Source: a virus
Length of the DNA: 21,117 nt
Strand: one strand, 5' to 3'
IMG/VR virus record: IMGVR_UViG_3300022939_000179
Location: 1 to 21,117 of that record
In this document: positions 1 through 7,428 of the stretch, one piece after another
Layout of the letters: every line of letters starts with the position of its first letter
How positions within the stretch are numbered: position 1 is the stretch's first letter
Translations under genes and position numbers: made by a program
The notes under the pieces: model-generated
The model's database searches: none
Seen by the model: only the letters and a program-made list of their open reading frames with translations
What the model was told of the DNA's origin: nothing

Positions 1-366
1 AATGCTGTCAGTCGAAAACACTGTGTTTGAAAAAACTCCACGCACCGGAACGAAGCGGGAGGTAGCGGAGAATCCGCGAAGCGGTTTGCGATAGCAAAGC
101 GGTTAAAGCAGATTTTTACGTGATGTCGACGTAGGTAGGGGAAAGGTCAGAGCCCTACAAACAGGTGTATAAACAAAACAACCTACTTCCAAGTCTTGGC
201 TGTGACGAACTCACATGATGTTCAAGATTAGATGGAACCGTAAACAGGTTCCGTCTGACTGAAACAATCTACATGATGCTAAATTGCTTCGCAATTATCT
301 TTCATATATAAAAGAAATAAATGTGTTTGAGCGATAGCGATAACACAGATGAACGCAGTTCATCTA
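1..366. other. Intergenic region rich in mini-hairpins, no convincing gene
   Basis: No ORF with phage-like codon use is seen on either strand. The first 110 bases are G+C-rich compared with the rest and repeat AGCGG four times. Perfect short inverted repeats are dense. They are GCGGA-GAA-TCCGC (65-77), the overlapping alternative CCGC-GAA-GCGG (74-84), TTTGC-GATA-GCAAA (85-98), a 12-bp stem at 228-239/247-258, AATTGC-TTC-GCAATT (282-296), TGTGTT/AACACA (322-327/342-347) and GATGAAC-GCA-GTTCATC (348-364). The last one lies directly beyond the stop codon of the leftward gene and could mark its transcript end, but it has no T-run. Loops of the GNA or GNNA type recur. The function is unknown. Confidence 0.6.
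131..298 (+). ncRNA. Candidate structured RNA (unnamed)
   Basis: This stretch can fold as several helices on the plus strand. An outer GTAG/CTAC pair (131-134/183-186) encloses GTAGGG/CCCTAC (135-140/153-158). TGTGA/TCACA (201-205/211-215) follows. A 12-bp stem (228-239 with 247-258, 7-nt loop) contains two G-T positions that would be G-U pairs only in plus-strand RNA. AATTGC/GCAATT (282-296) comes last. ACATGATG is repeated at 213-220 and 271-278. No tRNA cloverleaf or known RNA family was recognised and no clear promoter was seen, so this is a weak call based on folding potential alone. Confidence 0.25.
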
Positions 367-1442
367 CTAGTATATAGGATTACCAGTTTTCTTAGACATT
401 TCTGCGTTATTCTTGATTAATTCGAATATGAATTTTCTTTGTACAGGAGTAAGATTGTATGCTTCTGTAATGGAAACGCTTCCACGCATATACCAACATA
501 CATCGACTAGATCTTTTTCTAGTGTGCTGTACTCATCATCATAACGTTTGATTAATTGGGTAATTTGGTCAGGCGATTGACATTGTTTTACTTCAATGCG
601 AAAAAACTTGCTTGATTGAACACCATTGGGACTTCAAAGTCTTTTGGCGCTCCTTCCTCGATTAGGTTTTGTGGAACTACTACTTTTTGTGGTGGAAGAT
701 CAAATAACTCTCTTCTTTGTTGCATTTGATCTCTAATAATATCAAACTCTTTTACTGCTAGAGAATTTAAAAACTCTTTAATAGCAACAGCATTGTATTC
801 AAACTCACCGTCTGGTGTTTCGATTGCTTTGATTTGTTTTGCAATAATATCAACGTTCATATCACTAATGCTTTCAAATAACTGTGTCATTTGGCCTTTA
901 CGTTCTGCTAAAGGTCTATCATTATCACGCATTAGAGAAATAAACTTCTGTGTTTCGTAGTTTTGCTGTTCGTAAATGTTTTGATCTTGAAACTTTAATG
1001 GTGCTGTGTGTAGTGTTAGTTCACCGTATTTTACAATAGGTTCCCATACTTTGCCATTAAAACTGTCCAACATACTTACTAGGTCAACTTCAATTTCTAG
1101 ATCTTCGTTTTCCACTCTTGGCACTGGAACAGTCATTTTCATTTTTTCACCATAGGTTGCGATTCTAATCGCAATTAGGATTGCATCTAGATCAATTAAT
1201 GGAATTTCCCATGGATCATCAATTAGTGGTATACAATTTTTAATGCAGGCGTGTACGCTTTCACCGTTCATAAGTGCATCTGGTGTGCGTAGAATTAATT
1301 CATCCTTTGCTGTCATACTAAGCACTGGCAATTCGCCTGTACCTGTTTTTTCAGTAGGATTATTAGCATAGAACTGACCACCGCTGGGCAATCTAAGGTA
1401 GATCTTTGGTTGTCTACTGTACGATTTTAAAAGTTCTGACAC
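367..1442 (-). CDS. Predicted -1 frameshift fusion of gp26-like protein with a gp51-like C-terminal extension
   Basis: The gp26-like frame stops at 588-590. The -1 frame is open from 633 down to the TAG at 367-369, yet it has no in-frame ATG, GTG or TTG until the Met inside CWYMRGS, so it lacks its own start. At 600-606 the minus strand reads T-TTT-TTC, in phase with the gp26 frame as X-XXY-YYZ, 9 bases before the zero-frame stop. Slippage there replaces the last three residues (ALK) with a 77-residue extension starting RIEVKQCQSPDQI and ending KKTGNPIY. The fusion is 358 residues. The layout matches the lambda G/GT type tail-assembly chaperone arrangement, where a -1 shift gives a minor long form. 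T4 also has genes 26 and 51 next to each other. The extension's gp51 identity is from memory of family style and is tentative. Confidence 0.7.
588..1442 (-). CDS. gp26-like baseplate hub / tail assembly protein (zero-frame product)
   Basis: This 284-residue protein resembles the T4 gp26 group (T4 baseplate protein family), a baseplate-hub or tail-assembly factor not necessarily kept in the virion. The N-terminus carries a short beta segment (IYLRLPSGG) and LPVLSMTAKDELILRTPDALMNG. The middle has IDLDAILIAIRIATYGEKM, typical of the family, and the C-terminal half is helical. Translation starts at GTG (1440-1442), with GGAG 11 bases upstream, from an exact T4 late promoter at 1492-1499. T4 gp26 is about 208 residues, so this one is longer. 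It lies head-to-head with the tape-measure-like gene, fitting a chaperone for that protein. A slippery heptamer near its end probably makes a longer minor form. Confidence 0.7.
   Translation of the reverse strand: MSELLKSYSRQPKIYLRLPSGGQFYANNPTEKTGTGELPVLSMTAKDELILRTPDALMNGESVHACIKNCIPLIDDPWEIPLIDLDAILIAIRIATYGEKMKMTVPVPRVENEDLEIEVDLVSMLDSFNGKVWEPIVKYGELTLHTAPLKFQDQNIYEQQNYETQKFISLMRDNDRPLAERKGQMTQLFESISDMNVDIIAKQIKAIETPDGEFEYNAVAIKEFLNSLAVKEFDIIRDQMQQRRELFDLPPQKVVVPQNLIEEGAPKDFEVPMVFNQASFFALK
600..606 (-). promoter_or_regulatory. Slippery heptamer TTTTTTC for -1 frameshifting
   Basis: The minus strand reads T-TTT-TTC with codons AGT|TTT|TTC in the gp26 frame, a canonical X-XXY-YYZ site where both Phe tRNAs can re-pair one base back. 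One base downstream a weak stem CATTG/CAATG with an 8-nt loop spans the zero-frame stop and might act as a stimulator. A Shine-Dalgarno-like AGGAAGGAG lies about 45 bases upstream. The site is supported mainly by the start-less -1 frame that follows it. Confidence 0.7.
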
Positions 1443-1456
1443 TGGTTTTTAATCTC

Positions 1457-1464
1457 CATAAATA
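1457..1464 (+). promoter_or_regulatory. Probable late promoter CATAAATA for the tape-measure/portal unit
   Basis: CATAAATA matches the relaxed NATAAATA late motif. Transcription would start near 1470, about 65 bases before the ATG at 1536. It faces the leftward promoter at 1492-1499, so the two transcripts would overlap by some 15 bases. Confidence 0.45.
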
Positions 1465-1491
1465 AAAGTATACAATAATATGTAGTATGTT

Positions 1492-1499
1492 TATTTATA
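1492..1499 (-). promoter_or_regulatory. T4-type late promoter TATAAATA for the leftward gp26-like gene
   Basis: The minus strand has an exact match to the T4 late-promoter consensus. With T4 spacing the start would be near 1486, giving a leader of about 44 bases before the GTG start. This is the only exact 8/8 match noted; the rightward units use variants. Confidence 0.75.
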
Positions 1500-1535
1500 T
1501 ACGCAGTTTATTCAGAATTTAGATTTGAGAACAGA

Positions 1536-3842
1536 ATGGATGAATTAATTGAATATCTTAAAAGTTTGGGTGGCGGAAAAGGCCCTGCTTCCAATGCTTC
1601 TATAGAAAGCCTTGCAAGGGCACTAGGAGTACAGGTTTCTGCAGGTGATGCAACAGTAATCAGTAGCAAAAAGTCCTTTGATGGTTGGGTTGGTAGTATT
1701 GTTAAAGGAATTAATGTTGCAGACAAACTTACTAACAAATTTGGTAGTATGGTTGAATCAGTTGTTGACTTTTCTAAAGAACAACGTAAAGCCACACAAG
1801 TAGTAAAAGATTTTAGCAGTGTTATTCCAATCATGAAGGGTCTAGGTGTTGCGGCAAGTTCTATTATTAGTGTGCTTGACGACAACATGAAATCGTTCCA
1901 GAGTATGACAGGCGCTGGTGTTTATGCTGGAAAAAGATTTAATATGCTCAGTCGTGATGCGGCCGCATTAGGTATTGATCTTGAAAAGTTTACTACAAAT
2001 ATTCAATCAGCAAGTGGAGATATTGCTAGATTAGGCAAAGGTGGATTAGACTTTGCAGTAGAAGAAAGTAAACGAGCCTTTGAAGCAAACGCAGAATCAT
2101 TAATGAAGTATGGATATAGTTTTGAAGAATCTAGTGAAAAGTTTTTCTCGTTTTTAAATCAAAACAGTTATGCAATGCGTTTGTATGGCAAAGAGAATGT
2201 TGATCTAACCAAAGGAGCAAAATCATACAGTGTGTATTTGAAACGCCTAGCAGAACTAACAGGTGATCAAGTTGATGAAGCAGAAGATCAAATCAAAAAG
2301 GCTAGAGCAAATAATGTGTACAACGCATTTCTACAAACAATTCAAGACCCTGCTACTAGAGCCAAATATGATGCTATTGTAGCGGCATATGGACAAATGT
2401 ATGGCGACGAAGGGCGTGAAAAAGCAATGGCCGTAATTGCAGGATTTGAACCTATGACCAAAGGTGCTCAACAACTTGGTGCCATGGTGCAAGGCCTAGA
2501 TGGTGATTTACGAATGCATAGACAATATGCAAACAACAGTGCTGAGAATATGGATCAATTTACAAGTACATTGTTTGGCGATGTAGCGGCACGTAGTAGA
2601 GGATTGCAAGAAACATATGGCCAACCAGGAATGATGAAAACTATGTTAGCGGCATCGTTCCAAGGAGCAGATCTACCACTACAAAGCATATACGGTGCTA
2701 TGCTAAAGGGAACAAAGTCACAAGAAGAAATTAATGAGATTTTAGGCAGGAATGTTGATGACCAAAACAACAATCTAAATGAAATGGCCAAAATGAATAA
2801 AAACATTCGTGATACACGTTTGTTAATTGCAGAAGAACTAGTAGAACAATTAGGCGATACAACTTATATGAGTTTTATCATTAAAGAAATTAACTCTAAT
2901 TTAGAAAACTTTAATGATGCAATGAAAGCACTATTACAAGCACAAGGTTCAACATCAGCAGGAGACACAGCGTCAGGCAAAACAGACGAAACCACGGCAA
3001 CAAAAGAAGCCATTGAAAACACAATGGATGATGGTATTCTTAAAAATATTGCAAACATTTTAGAAGATATTAGAGACGCATTTTCAAGATTGTTCGGTAA
3101 AGAAGGTGTTGCGGCGGCATTTGATAAAAAAGCACTAGCAAATATACAAAAAGAACTTGCAATAGGATTGCAAAATGGCGGTACGGCTGATATAAGTCAA
3201 AACAAAGCAGTACAAGATGTATTTCAAATGTTTCTTGCTCAAACAGGATCTCAACAAGAGGCTCAACGTTTAACATTAGAAGCACTTAGAAATACGGCAC
3301 TAAATCCAGCAGTAGGATATGGCGGTGGCAAAGAAATGGCTGACATGGTACAACAAGGTATTGCTAGTGGAAAAATTAAAACGTTTGCTGGCGGTACTGG
3401 AGGTTTTGGCAGTTTATTCCAAAACTTTGGTAAAGGTCAACTTTCAGTGCTTCATAACGAAGAAGCAGTTATTCCTAAAGATTCACCATTAGGTGGAATG
3501 CTTAATATGATGCAAGGTGATTTAGGAAATCTTAAACAAAATATGTTTACTGCTGATGGAAAAATGAATGTTTCTGGAATGATATCGTCTGCACAGGAAA
3601 TGGGCAAGAAATATGACACTTATGCAAAAGAAAATGAAGGTGCTATTAAAGACCAAAGCCGCGGTTTGGTAAAATCTATGACCAATTTGACTGATGCAGA
3701 TCTTGACAGGATGGAGAAAGAGAGTGTAAAATCAAATAATACTGTGAGTTCTGGCACATCGGTAAATACAATGTCAGGCGGCAAAATGGACGAATTGATA
3801 AGAATTAATAAACAAATGTTAGCAGAATTGAGAAATATGTAA
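1536..3842 (+). CDS. Tape-measure-like tail protein
   Basis: This 768-residue, mostly helical protein fits a tail-length ruler threaded inside the tail tube. The C-terminal part has the signature often seen in phage tape measures: a Gly/Phe-rich FAGGTGGFGSLFQNFGKG followed by LHNEEAVIPKDSPLGGML (about residues 618-650). Residues 120-170 (MTGAGVYAGKRFNMLSRDAA) and long amphipathic helices from 170 to 470 also fit. A Ser/Thr/Gly linker lies near residues 470-490. T4 gp29, the T4 ruler, is about 590 residues, so a longer tail is possible. No good ribosome site precedes the ATG. Its stop shares one base with the next ATG (TAATG), so it is translationally coupled to the portal gene. The predicted chaperone gene next door supports the call. 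A different tail or baseplate structural role is the alternative. Confidence 0.65.
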   Translation: MDELIEYLKSLGGGKGPASNASIESLARALGVQVSAGDATVISSKKSFDGWVGSIVKGINVADKLTNKFGSMVESVVDFSKEQRKATQVVKDFSSVIPIMKGLGVAASSIISVLDDNMKSFQSMTGAGVYAGKRFNMLSRDAAALGIDLEKFTTNIQSASGDIARLGKGGLDFAVEESKRAFEANAESLMKYGYSFEESSEKFFSFLNQNSYAMRLYGKENVDLTKGAKSYSVYLKRLAELTGDQVDEAEDQIKKARANNVYNAFLQTIQDPATRAKYDAIVAAYGQMYGDEGREKAMAVIAGFEPMTKGAQQLGAMVQGLDGDLRMHRQYANNSAENMDQFTSTLFGDVAARSRGLQETYGQPGMMKTMLAASFQGADLPLQSIYGAMLKGTKSQEEINEILGRNVDDQNNNLNEMAKMNKNIRDTRLLIAEELVEQLGDTTYMSFIIKEINSNLENFNDAMKALLQAQGSTSAGDTASGKTDETTATKEAIENTMDDGILKNIANILEDIRDAFSRLFGKEGVAAAFDKKALANIQKELAIGLQNGGTADISQNKAVQDVFQMFLAQTGSQQEAQRLTLEALRNTALNPAVGYGGGKEMADMVQQGIASGKIKTFAGGTGGFGSLFQNFGKGQLSVLHNEEAVIPKDSPLGGMLNMMQGDLGNLKQNMFTADGKMNVSGMISSAQEMGKKYDTYAKENEGAIKDQSRGLVKSMTNLTDADLDRMEKESVKSNNTVSSGTSVNTMSGGKMDELIRINKQMLAELRNM

Positions 3843-5575
3843 TGAGTTGGAAAAGATACTTCACAGATTATACACCTAAAGACACTTCAGGACAAACTAG
3901 TCCTATTCCAGGATCAGGCGGAGCCGGTCCTGCACGTACCAACTATTCATCATTTCTTCCTGATGTTTATACAGGTCATCCAAATCGTATTGAACGCTAT
4001 GGTCAGTACGAAACAATGGACATGGACAGTGAAGTAAATGCGGCACTGGATATTCTTGCTGAATTTTGTTCACAGAAAAATCCAGAAAACAACACGCCTT
4101 TTAAAATTAACTACAAAAAACAAGGTACTAGTACAGAAACTAAAGTACTAAAAGGTTATCTACAACAGTGGGCAGACCTAAATAATTTTGAAAGACGTAT
4201 TTTTAAAATTGTACGTAATGTATTCAAATACGGTGATGCATTTTTTGTACGTGATCCAGAAACATTTAAGTGGATGCACGTTGACCCTGCAAAACTAGAC
4301 AAGATTATTGTAAACGAAAGTGAAGGCAAAGAGCCTGAGCAATATGTAGTTAGAGATATTAATCCTAATTTTCAAAATTTATCAGTGACACAAATTGATG
4401 CTAAGTCAACTAATTCACAAGTTGAGTATACTACTGCTGGCGGTTCACTTGGTAGAGGTTATGTAGGTGGTGCTAATACTAATTCAGGCACACGTTTTGA
4501 AAATAACCTAAACCAGTTTGCCATTGATGCGGCACATTTTGTACATATCAGTTTAAGTGAAGGACTAGATAGAAACTTTCCATTTGGTAATTCACTATTA
4601 GAATCAGTTTTTAAAGTTTACAAACAAAAAGAGTTATTAGAAGATGCGATTATTATCTATCGTGTACAAAGAGCACCTGAAAGACGTGTGTTCTATATTG
4701 ACGTAGGTAATATGCCAACACACCTTGCTATGGGATTTGTTGAAAGAGTTAAAAATGAAATTAACCAAAGACGTATTCCAAGTACTTCAGGTGGCGGCAC
4801 CAATGTAATTGATGCTAGTTTCAATCCGCTGTCTATCAATGAGGACTACTTCTTTCCACAAACGGCTGAAGGTAGAGGTTCTAAGGTTGAAACATTGCCC
4901 GGTGGTACTAACCTAGGTGAAATTGATGACTTGAAATTCTTTACTAATAAACTATTCCGTGGTTTACGTATTCCAAGTTCTTATCTACCAACAGGTGCAG
5001 ATGACAGTGCTTCACAATATAATGACGGTAGAGTTGGCACAGCATACATTCAAGAGTTAAGATTTAACAAATATTGCGAACGTTTACAAAACTTAATGGC
5101 ATTTATCTTTGATAAAGAGTTTAAAATGTATCTAAATGCTAAAGGTGTAAACATTGATAACGATTTATTTGATCTAGTATTCCAACCTCCAATGAACTTT
5201 GCTTCATACAGACAAAGTGAAATGGATAATGCAAGGGTTAACACATTTGCTTCATTACAAGAAATTCCATATATGAGTAAACGTTTTGCACTTAAACGTT
5301 TCTTAGGACTAACACCTGAAGAAATGGCAGAGAATGAATCACTATGGAAAGAAGAAAACGGTGATCAAATTCCAAACAATGAAAGTGCAAGTATGGAAAT
5401 GAGAGGTGCAGGAGTCACAGCAGGCGGAATTGCTAGTGATATAGATAATCTTGGTGATGCATCACCAGATGCAGAAGCACCACCACCAGCAGAAGAAGGC
5501 GGAGATACTACTCCAGCAGGCGGAGGCGAAGGCGGAGCAACACCACCACCACCAGGCGGCACTCCAGGCGCATAG
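3842..5575 (+). CDS. Portal vertex protein gp20
   Basis: This 577-residue protein is the T4-like portal, the 12-subunit ring at the capsid vertex through which DNA is packaged and to which the neck attaches. Family features include the N-terminal RIERYGQYETMDMDSEVNAALDILAEFC split over residues 50-80, the EYSTAGG-like EYTTAGGSLGRG stretch (about 197-208), the DAAHFVHISLSEGLDRNFPFG region (about 229-250), IYRVQRAPERRVFYIDVGNMP (about 278-298), and FFTNKLFRGLRIPSSYLP with the following DDSASQYNDGRVGTAYIQELRF. The last 45 residues are a low-complexity Pro/Gly/Glu/Ala tail rather than the usual end. The length is slightly above T4 gp20 (524). Position directly before the prohead core and protease genes agrees. 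Confidence 0.93.
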   Translation: MSWKRYFTDYTPKDTSGQTSPIPGSGGAGPARTNYSSFLPDVYTGHPNRIERYGQYETMDMDSEVNAALDILAEFCSQKNPENNTPFKINYKKQGTSTETKVLKGYLQQWADLNNFERRIFKIVRNVFKYGDAFFVRDPETFKWMHVDPAKLDKIIVNESEGKEPEQYVVRDINPNFQNLSVTQIDAKSTNSQVEYTTAGGSLGRGYVGGANTNSGTRFENNLNQFAIDAAHFVHISLSEGLDRNFPFGNSLLESVFKVYKQKELLEDAIIIYRVQRAPERRVFYIDVGNMPTHLAMGFVERVKNEINQRRIPSTSGGGTNVIDASFNPLSINEDYFFPQTAEGRGSKVETLPGGTNLGEIDDLKFFTNKLFRGLRIPSSYLPTGADDSASQYNDGRVGTAYIQELRFNKYCERLQNLMAFIFDKEFKMYLNAKGVNIDNDLFDLVFQPPMNFASYRQSEMDNARVNTFASLQEIPYMSKRFALKRFLGLTPEEMAENESLWKEENGDQIPNNESASMEMRGAGVTAGGIASDIDNLGDASPDAEAPPPAEEGGDTTPAGGGEGGATPPPPGGTPGA

Positions 5576-5577
5576 AA

Positions 5578-5585
5578 GGTAAATA
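5578..5585 (+). promoter_or_regulatory. Late-like promoter GGTAAATA placed for a leaderless start
   Basis: TAAATA is followed by exactly five bases (GTTTT) and then the ATG at 5591. In T4 late promoters the motif spans -13 to -6, so the transcript would begin on the A of ATG. An AGAAGG further upstream (about 11 bases before the ATG) could serve as a ribosome site for read-through transcripts. Confidence 0.45.
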
Positions 5586-5590
5586 GTTTT

Positions 5591-5839
5591 ATGTTGTTAA
5601 AAGAATTCTTTTATTTTGATACTGACGGTAATAAATTTACTACCGATAACAGATACGATGCTGAAAGAGATATTTCAGTGGTCCGTTCTGATGATACAAG
5701 AAAAACAAGATTAAAACTTTCACAAATTAATCAAATTAGACGTACAGCAGAAGCACGTGAACTTGAACACGCAAAAGATGTTGAGTTTGTAAAAACAATG
5801 TACGGTCAACCACCAGCAGACCAGGCTACAGGCCTTTAA
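5591..5839 (+). CDS. Small conserved head-cluster protein, possible prohead core (gp67/gp68 position)
   Basis: This 82-residue charged protein begins MLLKEFFYFDTDGNKF and has DTRKTRLKLSQINQIRR (about residues 34-50) followed by a charged helix. Similar small proteins with a TRKTRLTLxQIN core sit after the portal in marine T4-like phages. In T4 this slot holds prohead core genes 67 and 68, but T4 gp67 is very acidic and this one is not, so the role is uncertain. It lies 15 bases after the portal stop, and its ATG follows a TAAATA motif by 5 bases. Confidence 0.6.
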   Translation: MLLKEFFYFDTDGNKFTTDNRYDAERDISVVRSDDTRKTRLKLSQINQIRRTAEARELEHAKDVEFVKTMYGQPPADQATGL

Positions 5840-5850
5840 TTTTTATTTCG

Positions 5851-5858
5851 TTTAAATA
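5851..5858 (+). promoter_or_regulatory. Late-like promoter TTTAAATA placed for a leaderless start
   Basis: TTTAAATA, then five bases (TTACA), then the ATG at 5864. There is no Shine-Dalgarno sequence in the 24-base gap after the previous stop. This is the same geometry as at 5578 and 10421. Confidence 0.55.
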
Positions 5859-5863
5859 TTACA

Positions 5864-6451
5864 ATGCACAGAACAGGCTTTGTAATAGGGAACGGAACGT
5901 CCCGCAAAAAATTTGATCTTAATAAACTTGTTGATAAAGGTATAATGTATGCCTGCAATGCCGTTTATCGCGAGTTTTTACCCAACGTATTAATAGCAGT
6001 TGACCCTAAGATGGTACATGAAATAGTTGCTAAACGAGCACAATTCGACACAGAAGTATGGACCAACTATAACAAAGCATACGAAACATATGTTGGTTTA
6101 AATTACTTTAATCCGAGCAAAGGATGGAGCAGTGGACCAACAGCATTGAATAAAGCCTGCACTGATGGCTGTCAAACTATCTATATTTTAGGGTTTGATT
6201 ATGTTGGTTTAGAAGGCGGTAAGCGAGTAAACAACATTTATGCAGGATCACCCAACTACAAAGGCGCACACGAGCCTGCAACCTACTATGGAAACTGGTT
6301 AAGACAAACAGAAACCATACTAAAAGCACACTCTAGCACTAGTTTTGTACGTGTTATAACAAAGAAATGTTATAATCCTAACAATTTTGCACCGTATAGC
6401 AACTACAAAACTATCACTTATAAAGAATTCGAAAACATATTAGATAAGTAA
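5864..6451 (+). CDS. DUF115 / GT42-like predicted transferase (possible moron gene)
   Basis: This 195-residue protein starts with a nucleotide-binding-like GFVIGNGTSRKKFDL (about 5-20), then CNAVYREFLPNVLIAVDPKM (about 31-50), and a central GWSSGPTALNKACTDGCQTI leading to YILGFDYVGL (about 85-116). That order (GNGxS, N-x-x-Y, SG-x-x-AL, I-Y-x-LGFDY) resembles the DUF115/MptE-like Rossmann family and the CST-type GT42 sialyltransferases. A role in glycan or nucleotide-sugar chemistry is therefore possible, but no activity can be assigned. It interrupts the head cluster with its own late-like promoter and a terminator just after it, the layout of an added 'moron' unit. Similar proteins occur in marine T4-like phages. 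Confidence 0.5.
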   Translation: MHRTGFVIGNGTSRKKFDLNKLVDKGIMYACNAVYREFLPNVLIAVDPKMVHEIVAKRAQFDTEVWTNYNKAYETYVGLNYFNPSKGWSSGPTALNKACTDGCQTIYILGFDYVGLEGGKRVNNIYAGSPNYKGAHEPATYYGNWLRQTETILKAHSSTSFVRVITKKCYNPNNFAPYSNYKTITYKEFENILDK

Positions 6452-6485
6452 TATTGATAAAACTAGCGTTTTTCGGCCTATTTGT

Positions 6486-6506
6486 ACCGGTAAAACTGGT
6501 TTTTTT
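6486..6506 (+). terminator. Rho-independent terminator after the DUF115-like gene
   Basis: ACCGGT-AAA-ACTGGT forms a 6-bp stem (one G-U) followed by an unbroken T-run (6500-6506). It ends the upstream unit 35 bases after its stop codon. Confidence 0.75.
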
Positions 6507-6513
6507 GTAAATA
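6506..6513 (+). promoter_or_regulatory. Possible late promoter TGTAAATA for the core-protease-scaffold-capsid unit
   Basis: TGTAAATA directly follows the T-run of the terminator. Transcription would begin near 6519, about 40 bases before the ATG at 6559, which has a good AAAGGAG ribosome site. The G at the second position departs from NATAAATA, so this is tentative. Confidence 0.35.
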
Positions 6514-6558
6514 TATTATGACAGCCTTGCCAATTAACAAACTAAAGGAGATAAGAAG

Positions 6559-7428
6559 ATGTCTGATAAAACTAAATTTGAACAGTTATTAGACTTGCTT
6601 GTCAACGAAGAGCAGGATAAAGCCGAGTCTTTATTCCATGATATCGTTGTAGAGAAGTCAAAAGAAATTTATCAAGGATTAATTGAATCTGATGAATCAG
6701 AAAAGGAAGACGAAGTTGAAGAGTCTACTGAAGAAAAAGAAGATGAAGTAGAGGAATCAGTTGAGGAAGTTGCTGAAGCATCAGACGATGAAGAAGAACA
6801 AACAGATGAGTCATTTGACGAAGAATCAGTTGAAGAAGTAGGCGGAGATGCCGCTGACGACATGATTGATGACGTTGAAGCAGGTGACGAACCTGAAATG
6901 GATATGGGTGATGAAGAAGATCACCACGCTGACATGGGTGGAAACGAAGAACTTGAAGATCGTGTTGTTGACTTAGAAGACGCACTTGATGATCTTAAAG
7001 CAGAATTTGAAGCCATGATGGGCGACAACGGCGGAGAAGAAGGTGAAGACGAAGCACCTGAAGCCGACGAAGAAGAATCAGAAGAAGCCGAAGAAGCAAT
7101 TGAAGCACCATTTGAAGCAACAGAAGAAGATGGTGAAGAAGTTGAAGAGGGTGCAAAAAGTAAATCCGCTGGCGAAACCATGAGAGAATATGTTGAAAAG
7201 GTTTCTGCACCATCGAATTCAGAAGGCGCTGATAACACTACGAGTCCTGTAGCATCGAAAGGTGGTAAAGACTCAGGTGCTAATGGTAAAAACATTGCAC
7301 AAAGTGGTGAAGAAAAGGGCGGTAGTGCTCCAAAAGTTAAGGACATGGGAAAATCTTTCGAGAATGAACCAGGTGCTAACGCGGGGGACTCTTTTAAGAA
7401 AGCATCTGCACCAAAGAGTGCTGAATAA
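6559..7428 (+). CDS. Acidic prohead core protein
   Basis: This 289-residue protein has a short helical N-terminus (FEQLLDLLVNEEQDKAESLF, about 8-27; then VEKSKEIYQGLI). A long Glu/Asp-rich region (about 44-200) follows, broken by a coiled-coil-like segment ELEDRVVDLEDALDDLKAEF (about 131-150). The tail is Gly/Ser/Lys/Ala-rich and probably disordered. Acidic proteins upstream of gene 21 are internal core components of T4-like proheads (T4 gp67 is the classic example) that are degraded by gp21 during maturation, and that role is inferred here from position and composition. AAAGGAG precedes the ATG. The gene is followed by gp21, gp22 and gp23 with 15-19 base gaps, each with a strong ribosome site, so the four look like one operon. 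Confidence 0.65.
   Translation: MSDKTKFEQLLDLLVNEEQDKAESLFHDIVVEKSKEIYQGLIESDESEKEDEVEESTEEKEDEVEESVEEVAEASDDEEEQTDESFDEESVEEVGGDAADDMIDDVEAGDEPEMDMGDEEDHHADMGGNEELEDRVVDLEDALDDLKAEFEAMMGDNGGEEGEDEAPEADEEESEEAEEAIEAPFEATEEDGEEVEEGAKSKSAGETMREYVEKVSAPSNSEGADNTTSPVASKGGKDSGANGKNIAQSGEEKGGSAPKVKDMGKSFENEPGANAGDSFKKASAPKSAE

Noticed and set aside
2-94. Short open frame from the left edge (30 codons, ending TAG at 92-94) that could be the tail of a gene
   Set aside because: It uses codons (CGG, CGA, CTG, ACG) hardly used elsewhere in the window and coincides with overlapping hairpins; too short to support as a gene end.
141-160. GGTCAGAGCCCTAC resembles the R element of group I introns
   Set aside because: No matching P, Q or S elements were found in order and no split gene flanks it, so the resemblance is likely chance.
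120-300. Possible tRNA or tmRNA in the hairpin region
   Set aside because: No T-loop GTTC-A-x-x-C with paired acceptor ends or anticodon arm could be assembled on either strand; the strongest stem is 12 bp with a 7-nt loop, too long for an anticodon arm.
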